From Vicinamibacterales bacterium (GTDB taxonomy: Bacteria > Acidobacteriota > Vicinamibacteria > Vicinamibacterales > UBA2999): 64,000 nucleotides of DNA. Under the pieces are notes generated by a model. It was not told the origin of the DNA and did not search any database. It saw only the letters and a program-made list of their open reading frames with translations. Positions within the stretch are counted from its first letter, which is position 1, and each line of letters opens with the position of its first letter. The translations under genes and the position numbers were made by a program. Shown here piece by piece: positions 28,108-35,865 of this stretch. The stretch is from positions 1 to 64,000 of the forward strand of contig JAWKHS010000004.1 of the NCBI GenBank assembly GCA_041394705.1, read 5' to 3'.

Positions 28108-29061
28108 GTGCACGTCCTGGGAATCGATGCCGGCGGCAGCAAGTCGGTGGCGTGGCTGGCCGACGCCGAGGGACGCGTGCTCGGCGAGGGCCGCGCGGGC
28201 GGCGCCAACCTGCACAGCGTCGGGGAACTGGCCACCGAGAAGGCCCTGTACTCCGTGATCGTCGAGGCCGTGGCCGACCGCGCGTGGCCCGACACGGTCT
28301 GCATCGGTATGGCGGGCCTCGACCGGCCGGACGACGAGACCATCACGACCGGCATCCTGCGGCGGCTCGGGTGCCGCGGCCGGATCGTGGCCGTCAACGA
28401 CGCCCACATCGCGCTCGTCGCCGGCGCCGACGAGTCGCCGGGCGTCGTCGTGATTGCGGGCACCGGGTCGATCGCGTACGGGATCGGCCCGGCCGGCACG
28501 GCGGCGCGGGCCGGCGGATGGGGCGAGGTGTACGGCGACGAAGGCTCCGCGTTCTGGGTGGGCGCCCGGGCGCTCGCCGCCGTGGTGCGCGCGTCCGATC
28601 GGCGGGGGCCGTCGACGGCCCTCACGGCGCTCATCCTGCGGCACGCGGAGGTGGACCGCATCGACGGGCTCGTCCGTCAGGTCCATACGCGTCCCGATCG
28701 CCGGCCCGTGATCACGGCCATGGCCGGGCTCGTCGCCAAGGCGCACGCCGAGGGCGACGCAGTGGCCGGCGAGATCCTGCGGTCCGCGGCCGCCGAGCTG
28801 GCGCTGGCCGCGCGTTCGGTGGTCGAGCAGCTGGGGATGCGCGGCGACGCGGCCCGCGTGGTCCTGTCGGGCGGCCTCTTCAAGATGGCGCCGGTCGTGG
28901 CCGGGATGCTCGCCGGCCTGATGGCGGAGGTGGCCCCGAAGGCCGTCACCGCAGTGCTCACCGACGAGCCCGCGCTCGGCGCCGTCCGCGTCGCCCTGCG
29001 GGCCGCGCGCGGCCACCTGCGACTGCCCGTCTACGCCGGCGCGCCGGCGTCTCGATCGTGA
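28108..29061 (+). CDS. BadF/BadG-family amino-sugar kinase (NagK/MurK-like)
   Basis: A 317-aa ATPase of the ASKHA fold. Phosphate 1 motif GIDAGGSKS is at residues 5-13, the second phosphate motif is IAGTGSIAYG (about 115), and the adenosine motif VLSGGLFKM lies near 255. Members of this family phosphorylate GlcNAc, MurNAc or glucosamine (MurK of Clostridium acts on both MurNAc and GlcNAc). With MurQ next door, a 6-phosphate product feeding MurQ and NagB makes sense; the exact substrate is inference. The GTG start at 28108 has almost no leader; its stop overlaps the start of nagB (GTGA). Confidence 0.86.
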   Translation: MHVLGIDAGGSKSVAWLADAEGRVLGEGRAGGANLHSVGELATEKALYSVIVEAVADRAWPDTVCIGMAGLDRPDDETITTGILRRLGCRGRIVAVNDAHIALVAGADESPGVVVIAGTGSIAYGIGPAGTAARAGGWGEVYGDEGSAFWVGARALAAVVRASDRRGPSTALTALILRHAEVDRIDGLVRQVHTRPDRRPVITAMAGLVAKAHAEGDAVAGEILRSAAAELALAARSVVEQLGMRGDAARVVLSGGLFKMAPVVAGMLAGLMAEVAPKAVTAVLTDEPALGAVRVALRAARGHLRLPVYAGAPASRS

Positions 29062-29771
29062 TCGTCGAGGTGCTGGAAGACGGCGCGGCCGCGGCGCGAG
29101 CCGCGGCGCTCATGGCCGAGCGCATCGCGGGCCTGCGGGCGCCGGTGCTCGGTCTGCCCACCGGGCGCACGATGGTCCCCGTCTACGACCGCCTGGTGCT
29201 CGCGCCCATTGCCTGGGAGCGTGTTCGGACCTTCAACGTGGACGAGTTCGCGGGAGCGGCGCTGACGGCTCCAGGCAGGTTCCGGGCGTTCATGGACGAG
29301 CACCTCTTCTCGCGCGTCCCGATCGCGCCGGCGGCGATCGGCTTTCCGCGCGGCGATGCCGCCGACCTGGACGCCGAATGCCGACGCTACGAGGCGGCCG
29401 TCACGGGCGCTGGCGGGCTGGATCTCCTCGTCCTCGGCATCGGCGCCAACGGGCACGTCGGCTTCAACGAGCCGGGCGAGACGCTTCTCGCGGCGACGCA
29501 CCTGGCCACGCTGTCCGAGGCGACGAGAAGGGCGAACGCGGAGCTCTTCGGCGGTGACTGGGAGCGCGTGCCGTCCCAGGCGGTCACCCTCGGCATGGGC
29601 CAGCTCCTCAAGGCGCGGGAGGTCCTCGTCGTCGCGACGGGCGCGTCGAAGGCGGAGGCGGTCCGGGCCATGGTTCGGGGGCCGTTGACGACGTGGTGCC
29701 CGGCATCGTGGCTCCAGACGCACGGCCGCGCGACCGTCGTGCTCGACGCGGCAGCCGCCGGCTTGCTCTAG
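29058..29771 (+). CDS. nagB: Glucosamine-6-phosphate deaminase
   Basis: Converts glucosamine-6-phosphate to fructose-6-phosphate and ammonia, sending amino sugars into glycolysis. The 237-aa protein has LGLPTGRTMVPVY, NVDEF (Asp62-Glu63) and the signature GIGANGHVGFNEPG at 127-140 with the catalytic His133 and Glu138; Asn before Gly-His is as in Gram-positive NagB. It is short, like SmuNagB, without the C-terminal allosteric part of E. coli NagB. The GTG at 29058 overlaps the kinase stop. A separate NagA deacetylase is not in the window. Confidence 0.93.
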   Translation: MIVEVLEDGAAAARAAALMAERIAGLRAPVLGLPTGRTMVPVYDRLVLAPIAWERVRTFNVDEFAGAALTAPGRFRAFMDEHLFSRVPIAPAAIGFPRGDAADLDAECRRYEAAVTGAGGLDLLVLGIGANGHVGFNEPGETLLAATHLATLSEATRRANAELFGGDWERVPSQAVTLGMGQLLKAREVLVVATGASKAEAVRAMVRGPLTTWCPASWLQTHGRATVVLDAAAAGLL

Positions 29772-29838
29772 GCTCCGTTCCCGTCGCGGCGGACGCGAGG
29801 GCCCGGACCGAGCCCGTGAGCGCGGCCGTTCCTGATCG

Positions 29839-30792
29839 TCAGCGCCGTTCGCCGCTGTCGAGCAGCGCCCGCAGGCGCGGTTCGATGTCCTCGCCGATGG
29901 CGTCGCGCAACGATCCGTCGGCACGGCGCAGGCGGCTGAGGGCCTTGGCGTAGGGGAGGCCCGTCTTCTGCATCACGACGGCCGCTTTCACGTTCCAGTG
30001 CGCTCGCTTGAGCAGGGCGTCGGCGGCCTGCTGGTCGATGCCGGTGACGATGTTGACCATGCGCCGGGCGCGATCGCGCAGCTTCTCGGAGCCGGTCCGG
30101 ACGTCCACCATCAGGTTGCCGTAGGTCTTGCCGACGAGGACCATGGCCGACGTGGTGAGCGTGTTCAGCACCAGCTTCGTCGCCGTGCCGGCCTTGAGCC
30201 GCGTCGACCCCGCGATCACCTCGGGGCCGACGGCCGGCGCGATCGTGAGATCGACGAAGCTTTGCAGTTCGGTCCGCGGGTCGCAGGTGACGAAGATGAT
30301 CCGGGCTCCGACGCCGCGGGCGCACGTGAGGGCGCCGCGGACGAACGGCGTCATGCCGCTGGCGGACACGCCGACGAGGATGTCCTTCCGGGTCGGCGCG
30401 AGCCGCCGCGTCGCGCGGGCGCCCTCCTCGTAGTCGTCCTCGGCGCCTTCCTTCGCACGCAGGATCGCGGCCTTGCCGCCGGCCATGATGGCCTGCACCA
30501 CCGAGGGGTCCGTGCCGAAGGTCGGCGGCATCTCCGCGGCCTCGACCACGCCCAGTCGCCCGCTGGTCCCGGCGCCGACGAAGATGACGCGCCCGCCCTT
30601 GCGCAGGGCCTTGGCGAGCATGTCGGCGCCGACGGCGATGCGGTCGCGCTCGCGCTGCACCGCGGCCAGGGCCTTCTTGTCCTCCGCCAGCATCAGGTCC
30701 ACGACGCCTGCGGCGGGTTGCTTGTCGATGGCCAGCGTGGCGGGGTTGATGGCTTCGGTGGGGAGCGACTCCCACTTCGAGGAACGGGGCAT
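29839..30792 (-). CDS. murQ: N-acetylmuramic acid 6-phosphate etherase
   Basis: Removes the lactyl ether from MurNAc-6-phosphate, giving GlcNAc-6-phosphate and D-lactate. The 317-aa protein has a SIS domain with the phosphate-binding VGAGTSGRLGVVEAAE, the EMPPTFGTDP segment and NTLTTSAMV, and ends in a helical C-terminal domain (NVKAAVVMQKTGL). Length is typical for MurQ (about 300). It is convergent with nagB, 67 bases apart, and completes a route from muropeptide to fructose-6-phosphate with the nearby hydrolase, kinase and NagB. Confidence 0.95.
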   Translation of the reverse strand: MPRSSKWESLPTEAINPATLAIDKQPAAGVVDLMLAEDKKALAAVQRERDRIAVGADMLAKALRKGGRVIFVGAGTSGRLGVVEAAEMPPTFGTDPSVVQAIMAGGKAAILRAKEGAEDDYEEGARATRRLAPTRKDILVGVSASGMTPFVRGALTCARGVGARIIFVTCDPRTELQSFVDLTIAPAVGPEVIAGSTRLKAGTATKLVLNTLTTSAMVLVGKTYGNLMVDVRTGSEKLRDRARRMVNIVTGIDQQAADALLKRAHWNVKAAVVMQKTGLPYAKALSRLRRADGSLRDAIGEDIEPRLRALLDSGERR

Positions 30793-30885
30793 GTGACGAC
30801 CGGCGAGGCGAACGCCAGCCCCGCATGCTAGTCCCGTGTCACCGCGGTGTCAACGAACCGCGGAAGCGCCGCGTAGAATGGCCAC

Positions 30886-31764
30886 GTGGCCTCGGCCGTC
30901 GACCGCTACCTCGCCCATCTCGAGCACGAGCGCCGGGTGTCGCCGCACACGCGGGACGCCTACGCGGGGGACCTGGCGAAGCTGGAGGCGTTCGCCGGCG
31001 GGGAAGGGCGTCGCTTGGAGGCCCTCACGCTGCCCGAGCTCGAGCGCTTCGTCCGGACGCTGATGGCCGACGGGCGCTCGCCGCGGTCCGTCGGGCGGGC
31101 CGTCGCCGCGGTGCGCGGCTTCTTCCGCTTCGTCACCGGCGGGGGCGAAGGCGACCCGGCCGCCGACCTCGCGCCGCCGCGGGCCTGGCGGGCGCTCCCG
31201 AAGTACCTGACCGTCGACGAGGTGGACGCGCTGCTCGGGGCGCCCGATCCGAGCGGGCCGATCGGCGTGCGCGACCGTGCCCTCATCGAGGTGCTGTACG
31301 CCACGGGCCTGCGCGTCACCGAGCTCCTGTCGCTCACCCTGCCGGACGTCGACCTCGATCGCGGCGTCCTGACGACCATGGGGAAGGGGCGCAAGGAGCG
31401 CATGGTCCCCGTGGGCGAGGCGGCCGTCGCCTGGGTGCGCCGCTATCTCGACGAGGGACGCCCACAGCTGCTGCGCGCACGCGCGAACCCACGGCTGTTC
31501 CTGAACGTGCGGGGCGGCGGCCTTTCGCGCATGGGTTTCTGGAAGATCCTCCGGGCGCACGGACGCACCGCCGGCATCCAGCGCGCGATCTCGCCTCACG
31601 TGCTCCGGCATTCGTTCGCGACGCACCTGCTCGAACGCGGCGCCGACCTTCGGGCGATCCAGGTGATGCTCGGGCACGCCGGCCTGTCCACGACCCAGAT
31701 CTACACCCACGTTCTCGACGAGCGGCTGCGCGCGGTGTACGACCGGTTCCACCCGCGCGCGTGA
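30886..31764 (+). CDS. xerD: Site-specific tyrosine recombinase XerC/XerD
   Basis: Resolves chromosome dimers at dif. The 292-aa protein has an N-terminal SAM-like DNA-binding domain and a complete catalytic set: Arg143 (ATGLRVTEL), Lys168, His238 and Arg241 (HVLRH), His264 (LGHAG) and the nucleophile Tyr273 (IYTHV). It is an isolated housekeeping-type gene with no integrase-like neighbours. Whether it is XerC or XerD cannot be settled from one gene. The GTG start at 30886 sits in a 12-bp palindrome (GGCCACGTGGCC); the out-of-frame ATG at 30878 was rejected. The stop overlaps the next start (TGATG). Confidence 0.9.
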   Translation: MASAVDRYLAHLEHERRVSPHTRDAYAGDLAKLEAFAGGEGRRLEALTLPELERFVRTLMADGRSPRSVGRAVAAVRGFFRFVTGGGEGDPAADLAPPRAWRALPKYLTVDEVDALLGAPDPSGPIGVRDRALIEVLYATGLRVTELLSLTLPDVDLDRGVLTTMGKGRKERMVPVGEAAVAWVRRYLDEGRPQLLRARANPRLFLNVRGGGLSRMGFWKILRAHGRTAGIQRAISPHVLRHSFATHLLERGADLRAIQVMLGHAGLSTTQIYTHVLDERLRAVYDRFHPRA

Positions 31765-33443
31765 TGCGGAGCGTGCTGCGATTCGTCGCCGGCGCCGTGG
31801 CCGCCGTCGGCGTGCTGATGGCCTGGCGCGTGAGCCTCCTGCCGCGGCAGGGCGCCGCAGAAGCGGGCCTGCCCGCCACGGACGTCACCGTGGCCTATCA
31901 CGTGCACTCGAACCGATCCGACGGCACGGGCACGCCGGATGAGATCGCGTCGGCCGCCGCGACGGCAGGCGTCAAGGTGGTGGTGCTCACGGATCATGGG
32001 GACGGCACGCGCGTCGTCGATCCGCCGCGCTACCTCCACGGGGTGCTCGTCGTCGACGCCGTCGAGATCAGCACCTGGGGCGGCCACTACGTCGCCCTCG
32101 GCGCCGCGCCGGCGCCCTATCCCCTCGGCGGCGAACCGTCGAGTGTCGTGGACGACGTCCGCTGGCTGGGCGGCCTGGGCATCGTCGCGCATCCGCGGTC
32201 GGCCAGGGAGGCCCTGCGGTGGCGGGACTGGGACGCGGCGTTCGACGGGCTCGAGTGGTTGAACGCCGACAGCGAGTGGCGCGATCGTCCGCGCGATCTG
32301 TGGGCGTCCCTCCTGACCTATCCGTGGAGACCGGTGGCCACGCTGACGGCCCTCCTCGACCGCCCCGAGGCAGAGCTGGCGGAATGGGATCGGCTGGCCG
32401 CGCGGCGCCCGGTCGTCGGGCTCGCCGCGCTCGACGCGCACGCCCGCGTGGGCCTGCGCGGAGTCGGGGAACCGTACGACGGCTGGGCGGCCGTGCGGCA
32501 GCCCTGGTATGCCGAGGCGTTCGCAGCCTTCACCAACGTGGTACGGCTCCCGGTCCCGTTCACGGGGGACGCGGCGCGCGACGCGGCGTCGCTCCTGCAG
32601 GCGGTGCGAGGGGGCCGGGCGTACGCCGTCGTCACCGGCCAGCGCGCGGCCGGCGCGGCGTCATTCACGGTCGAGGCGGACGGCACCGTCTGGACCCCCG
32701 GTGCCTGGGTGGCTCCGCCCGCGGGTGCCGCTCTCGTCTTTCGGGCCTCGACCGAGGCGCCGTCCACGGCCACGACCCGGATCGTGTGCGACGGGTCGGT
32801 GGTGGCCGAGGCGCCGGGGGGCCGAATGGTCTGGACCTCCGCGACGCCGCCTGGCGCCTGCCGCTGGGAGGTCGATCTCGGCGCGCCGTTTCGCACGCCG
32901 TGGATCGTCACCAATCCCGTCTACGCGCGTGGAGACCAGCGGCGGCCAACCGTCCTGGCACTTCCCACGGCGACGGTGCGAATGCCGATCGCGTCGGGGG
33001 ACCCCGCCGCCTGGCAGGTCGAGCGCGCAGCGGGGACGACCGCGGAGGTCGGACCGGGTGCCAGCGGCGTCTCCTTCCGATGGCGGCTCGGCGAGGGCGA
33101 CAGCCCGTACGCTGCGGCGCGCGTGGACCTGGCCTCCGGCGCCCTCGCCGGGTCGGACCGTATCGTGGTCGCTGCCGGCGCCGACCGCCCGACGCGCGCG
33201 TGGATCCAGCTTCGGACGCCGGACGCGGGCGGGCGCCGCTGGGGACAATCGATCCGCCTGACGCCCGACGAGAAGGGCCGGGAGTTCGAACTGCCGCTCG
33301 AACGCTTCCTGCCGCTGGACGGCCAGGCCGGCCCGGTGCCGCGCGAACAGGTCACGGCCCTGCTGGTCGTGGTGGACACGGTCCACGCCCGACCGGGGAC
33401 CGGTGGCGTCCTGAGCTGGGGCGGCGTCTCGGCGGCGCGCTGA
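31764..33443 (+). CDS. Membrane-anchored PHP-domain phosphoesterase-like protein
   Basis: A 559-aa protein with a short N-terminal membrane or signal segment (about 7-27) and a PHP domain starting YHVHSNRSDG (His46, His48) with TDHGDGTR (Asp77-His78) and IVAHPRSAREAL, the metal ligands of the family. About 200 residues of beta-rich sequence follow the PHP core (from about 330), without a recognised family. PHP proteins hydrolyse phosphoesters or nucleic acid; the signal implies action outside the cytosol. It is translationally coupled to xerD (TGATG), but a functional link is not implied. Substrate unknown. Confidence 0.82.
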   Translation: MRSVLRFVAGAVAAVGVLMAWRVSLLPRQGAAEAGLPATDVTVAYHVHSNRSDGTGTPDEIASAAATAGVKVVVLTDHGDGTRVVDPPRYLHGVLVVDAVEISTWGGHYVALGAAPAPYPLGGEPSSVVDDVRWLGGLGIVAHPRSAREALRWRDWDAAFDGLEWLNADSEWRDRPRDLWASLLTYPWRPVATLTALLDRPEAELAEWDRLAARRPVVGLAALDAHARVGLRGVGEPYDGWAAVRQPWYAEAFAAFTNVVRLPVPFTGDAARDAASLLQAVRGGRAYAVVTGQRAAGAASFTVEADGTVWTPGAWVAPPAGAALVFRASTEAPSTATTRIVCDGSVVAEAPGGRMVWTSATPPGACRWEVDLGAPFRTPWIVTNPVYARGDQRRPTVLALPTATVRMPIASGDPAAWQVERAAGTTAEVGPGASGVSFRWRLGEGDSPYAAARVDLASGALAGSDRIVVAAGADRPTRAWIQLRTPDAGGRRWGQSIRLTPDEKGREFELPLERFLPLDGQAGPVPREQVTALLVVVDTVHARPGTGGVLSWGGVSAAR

Positions 33444-33467
33444 CATCGCGGCGCGCCGTGGCGTCGT

Positions 33468-33531
33468 ACACGCGTCGCGCGTCCGGTTCGAATCGGCGAG
33501 GAGGTTCGACAGCGCGCGGCGCGACGTGTGT
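33468..33531. repeat. Long-stem inverted repeat between convergent genes
   Basis: ACACG plus CGTCGCGC (33468-33480) pairs with GCGCGACG plus TGTGT (33519-33531), giving a 13-bp stem with one G-T pair around a 38-base loop. It ends at the stop codon of the fused LptF-LptG gene and could end transcription in both directions. No T-run. Confidence 0.4.
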
Positions 33532-35834
33532 CAGGTCCGAACCGTCAGGAGCAGGGACAGGGCGCAGGCGCCGAACAGGAGGTTCGGGGCCCATGCGGCC
33601 AGGATGGGCGGCAGGGCTCCGCCGGCGCCCAGGGCCGCGAAGACGCTGATCATGGTCCAGTAGGTGAGGGCCAGCACCACGCCGACGCCGATGCCGTACA
33701 ACGCGCCGCGCCGGCCGATCGTGACCGCGAACGGCACGCCGATGAGGGTCATGACGACCGTGACCAGGGGGAAGGCGAACTTCCGGTGCAGGGCGACCTG
33801 GTGCTCGCGGACGTCGTGCCCGGCGGCACGCACCTCGTCGACATAGCGCTGGAGCTGGCGATAGGTCATCTGCTCAGGCGGCGGGATCTGCGTGACGAAG
33901 GTCTCGGGCGTGGCCAGCGCCAGTTCCCGCTCGTCGAAGGGCGAGTAGGACGCCACCTTGGCGTCGCTGTTGAAGGTGCGCGTCCACCCATTCCTCGCAT
34001 CCCAGGTCCGGCCGTCACCGACGGCGGGCTCAGCCCTGGCGACCTTGGCGAACGACCGCTCGGTCACGATGCCGCCGGCCTGGCCGAACGTGAGCACCGT
34101 GAGGCCGTTCAACTCGTGCTCGCTCGGGCTGTAGAACTGGTAGTGGTAGACGCGGCCATCGGGTCCGGTGAGCCAGCGCCGGTTGAGCGCGTCGTAGCGG
34201 CGGGGCGTCTGGCCGCGAATGAGGTAGTCCAGCTCCTTGGCGCGGCGGTTGGCGGGTGCGAGCACCCACTCCTCGAGTCCGAAGAGCGCGCCCGAGGCGA
34301 CGAGCGCCGAGGCCAGGAGCGGCACGGCCGTCCGGTACAGGCTGATGCCGCAGGCCCGCATCACGACCAGTTCACTGGACTTCGTGAGCGCGCCGATCGT
34401 GGCGACCGCCGCCAGCAGGACGGCGAGCGCGATGACGTAGTAGAGATACTGCGGAGTGGACCACCAGAAGTAGCGGAGCAGCAGCTCCGCCGTCGCGGTG
34501 CCCTTGATGAGCTTGTCGGACAGGTCGATGAAGGTCGCCAGATAGAAGAGGCCGGCCATGCTGACCACCGACAGCGCCAGCACCCGGAAATAGAGGGTGG
34601 CGACGTAGAGATCGAGCAGCGGCAGCCGGAGGCCGGCAATGCGCGGCACCCGCACCACGAGGGCTCCGCCCACGAGGTCCCCGATCGTCGCCAGCCGCGC
34701 CGACACGGCGGGCGGCACGAACGAGCCGGCACGCGAGGCCGGTTTCAGCCGGCGCCACAAGCCGACGAGGCCGGCGGCGCCGACGACGAGGTTGGGCAGC
34801 CAGGAGGCGAGCCCCGGCGACAGGTAGTGGCCCTTCGCGAACGACTGGCCGAGCCACATCACGGCGTAGTAGGCGAAGATGACGACGACGCCCAGCGCGA
34901 GGCCCGCGAACTTTCCATCGCGCCGATCAGTGGCGCCCAGCGCGATGCCGATCAGGGCGAACACGAAACACGCCGCCGGGATCGAGAACTTCTTGTGGAT
35001 CTCGTACCACTCGTTGTGTGACGACTGGTCGAGGCCCTCGAGCCGGGCGGCCTGCTCGCGGAGCTCGACGATCGACATCTCGCGAATGCCCCGCGCCGGC
35101 CCCTGACGCGGGAAGACGCTTTCCGGGTCCAGCGGCACGACGGTCCGGTCGAACGTCACCACCTCGTAGCCGTCGGGGTCGTTCTCGGCCGTGCTGTGGC
35201 GGGTGCCGTCGGTGAGCACCATCTGGATGGTGCGGGCCTCGCGGTCCACGAGCATCCGGCCGTGCTCGGCGACGTACAGCACCGGATGGTCGGGCGACCG
35301 CGTGTCCGCGGCGACGACGCCGGACCAGCCGCCCTCGGCAGGCACGTCGCGCACGTAGACGACGAAGCCGGGGAAGTCCTCGAAGAACTCGCGCGGCTTC
35401 ACCTCGCCCTCGGCCCGATCGGCCACGAGGCGCGTCGTGATCTCGCGGAACGTCTGGTTCGCGTCCGGGATGGCCCAGATGAGCACCCAGGACGTCGCCA
35501 TCCAGGCTGCCACGCCGAGGATGGCCGCCGGGCGGAGCAGGCGGACCGGGCTCAGGCCGCAGGCCAGCATGGCCACGATTTCGCGGTCACCCGACAGCCG
35601 GCCCAGCGCCACGAGCAGGCCGACCAGCAGGGACATCGGGATCGTGAGCCCCAGCGCCTGGGGGATGAGGGTGACCATCACACGGGCCAGGGTGAGCCAC
35701 GGCACCCCCTTGGCCACCATGGTCTCGGCCTGCTGGATGATGAAGGGGATAATGAGGATGAACGTGAGGACGAGCAGCGCCAGCGCGAACGGCACGGCCA
35801 CTTCGCGAATCACGTACCGGTCAAGCGTGCGCAT
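33531..35834 (-). CDS. lptFG: Fused LptF-LptG lipopolysaccharide-export permease
   Basis: A 767-aa protein holding two YjgP/YjgQ permeases in one chain. The LptF-like half (about 1-360) begins MRTLDRYVIREVAVPF and the LptG-like half (about 410-767) begins near LLDLYVATLYFRVLAL; each has the usual pattern of membrane helices, a periplasmic jelly-roll (110-260 and 510-660) and further helices. In the Lpt system LptF and LptG are separate proteins that, with LptB dimers, extract LPS from the inner membrane. LptB and a fused LptC/LptA are at 55-58 kb. The ATG at 35834 matches the family start; upstream in-frame codons would overlap the divergent GH57 gene. Confidence 0.93.
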   Translation of the reverse strand: MRTLDRYVIREVAVPFALALLVLTFILIIPFIIQQAETMVAKGVPWLTLARVMVTLIPQALGLTIPMSLLVGLLVALGRLSGDREIVAMLACGLSPVRLLRPAAILGVAAWMATSWVLIWAIPDANQTFREITTRLVADRAEGEVKPREFFEDFPGFVVYVRDVPAEGGWSGVVAADTRSPDHPVLYVAEHGRMLVDREARTIQMVLTDGTRHSTAENDPDGYEVVTFDRTVVPLDPESVFPRQGPARGIREMSIVELREQAARLEGLDQSSHNEWYEIHKKFSIPAACFVFALIGIALGATDRRDGKFAGLALGVVVIFAYYAVMWLGQSFAKGHYLSPGLASWLPNLVVGAAGLVGLWRRLKPASRAGSFVPPAVSARLATIGDLVGGALVVRVPRIAGLRLPLLDLYVATLYFRVLALSVVSMAGLFYLATFIDLSDKLIKGTATAELLLRYFWWSTPQYLYYVIALAVLLAAVATIGALTKSSELVVMRACGISLYRTAVPLLASALVASGALFGLEEWVLAPANRRAKELDYLIRGQTPRRYDALNRRWLTGPDGRVYHYQFYSPSEHELNGLTVLTFGQAGGIVTERSFAKVARAEPAVGDGRTWDARNGWTRTFNSDAKVASYSPFDERELALATPETFVTQIPPPEQMTYRQLQRYVDEVRAAGHDVREHQVALHRKFAFPLVTVVMTLIGVPFAVTIGRRGALYGIGVGVVLALTYWTMISVFAALGAGGALPPILAAWAPNLLFGACALSLLLTVRT

Positions 35835-35865
35835 GCGTCGCTGACGGAATTGTACCAGGAGCCGC

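Noticed and set aside
33485..33494. GGTTCGAATC resembling a tRNA T-loop
   Set aside because: Flanking bases do not form a T-stem and no acceptor or anticodon arms can be drawn around it.
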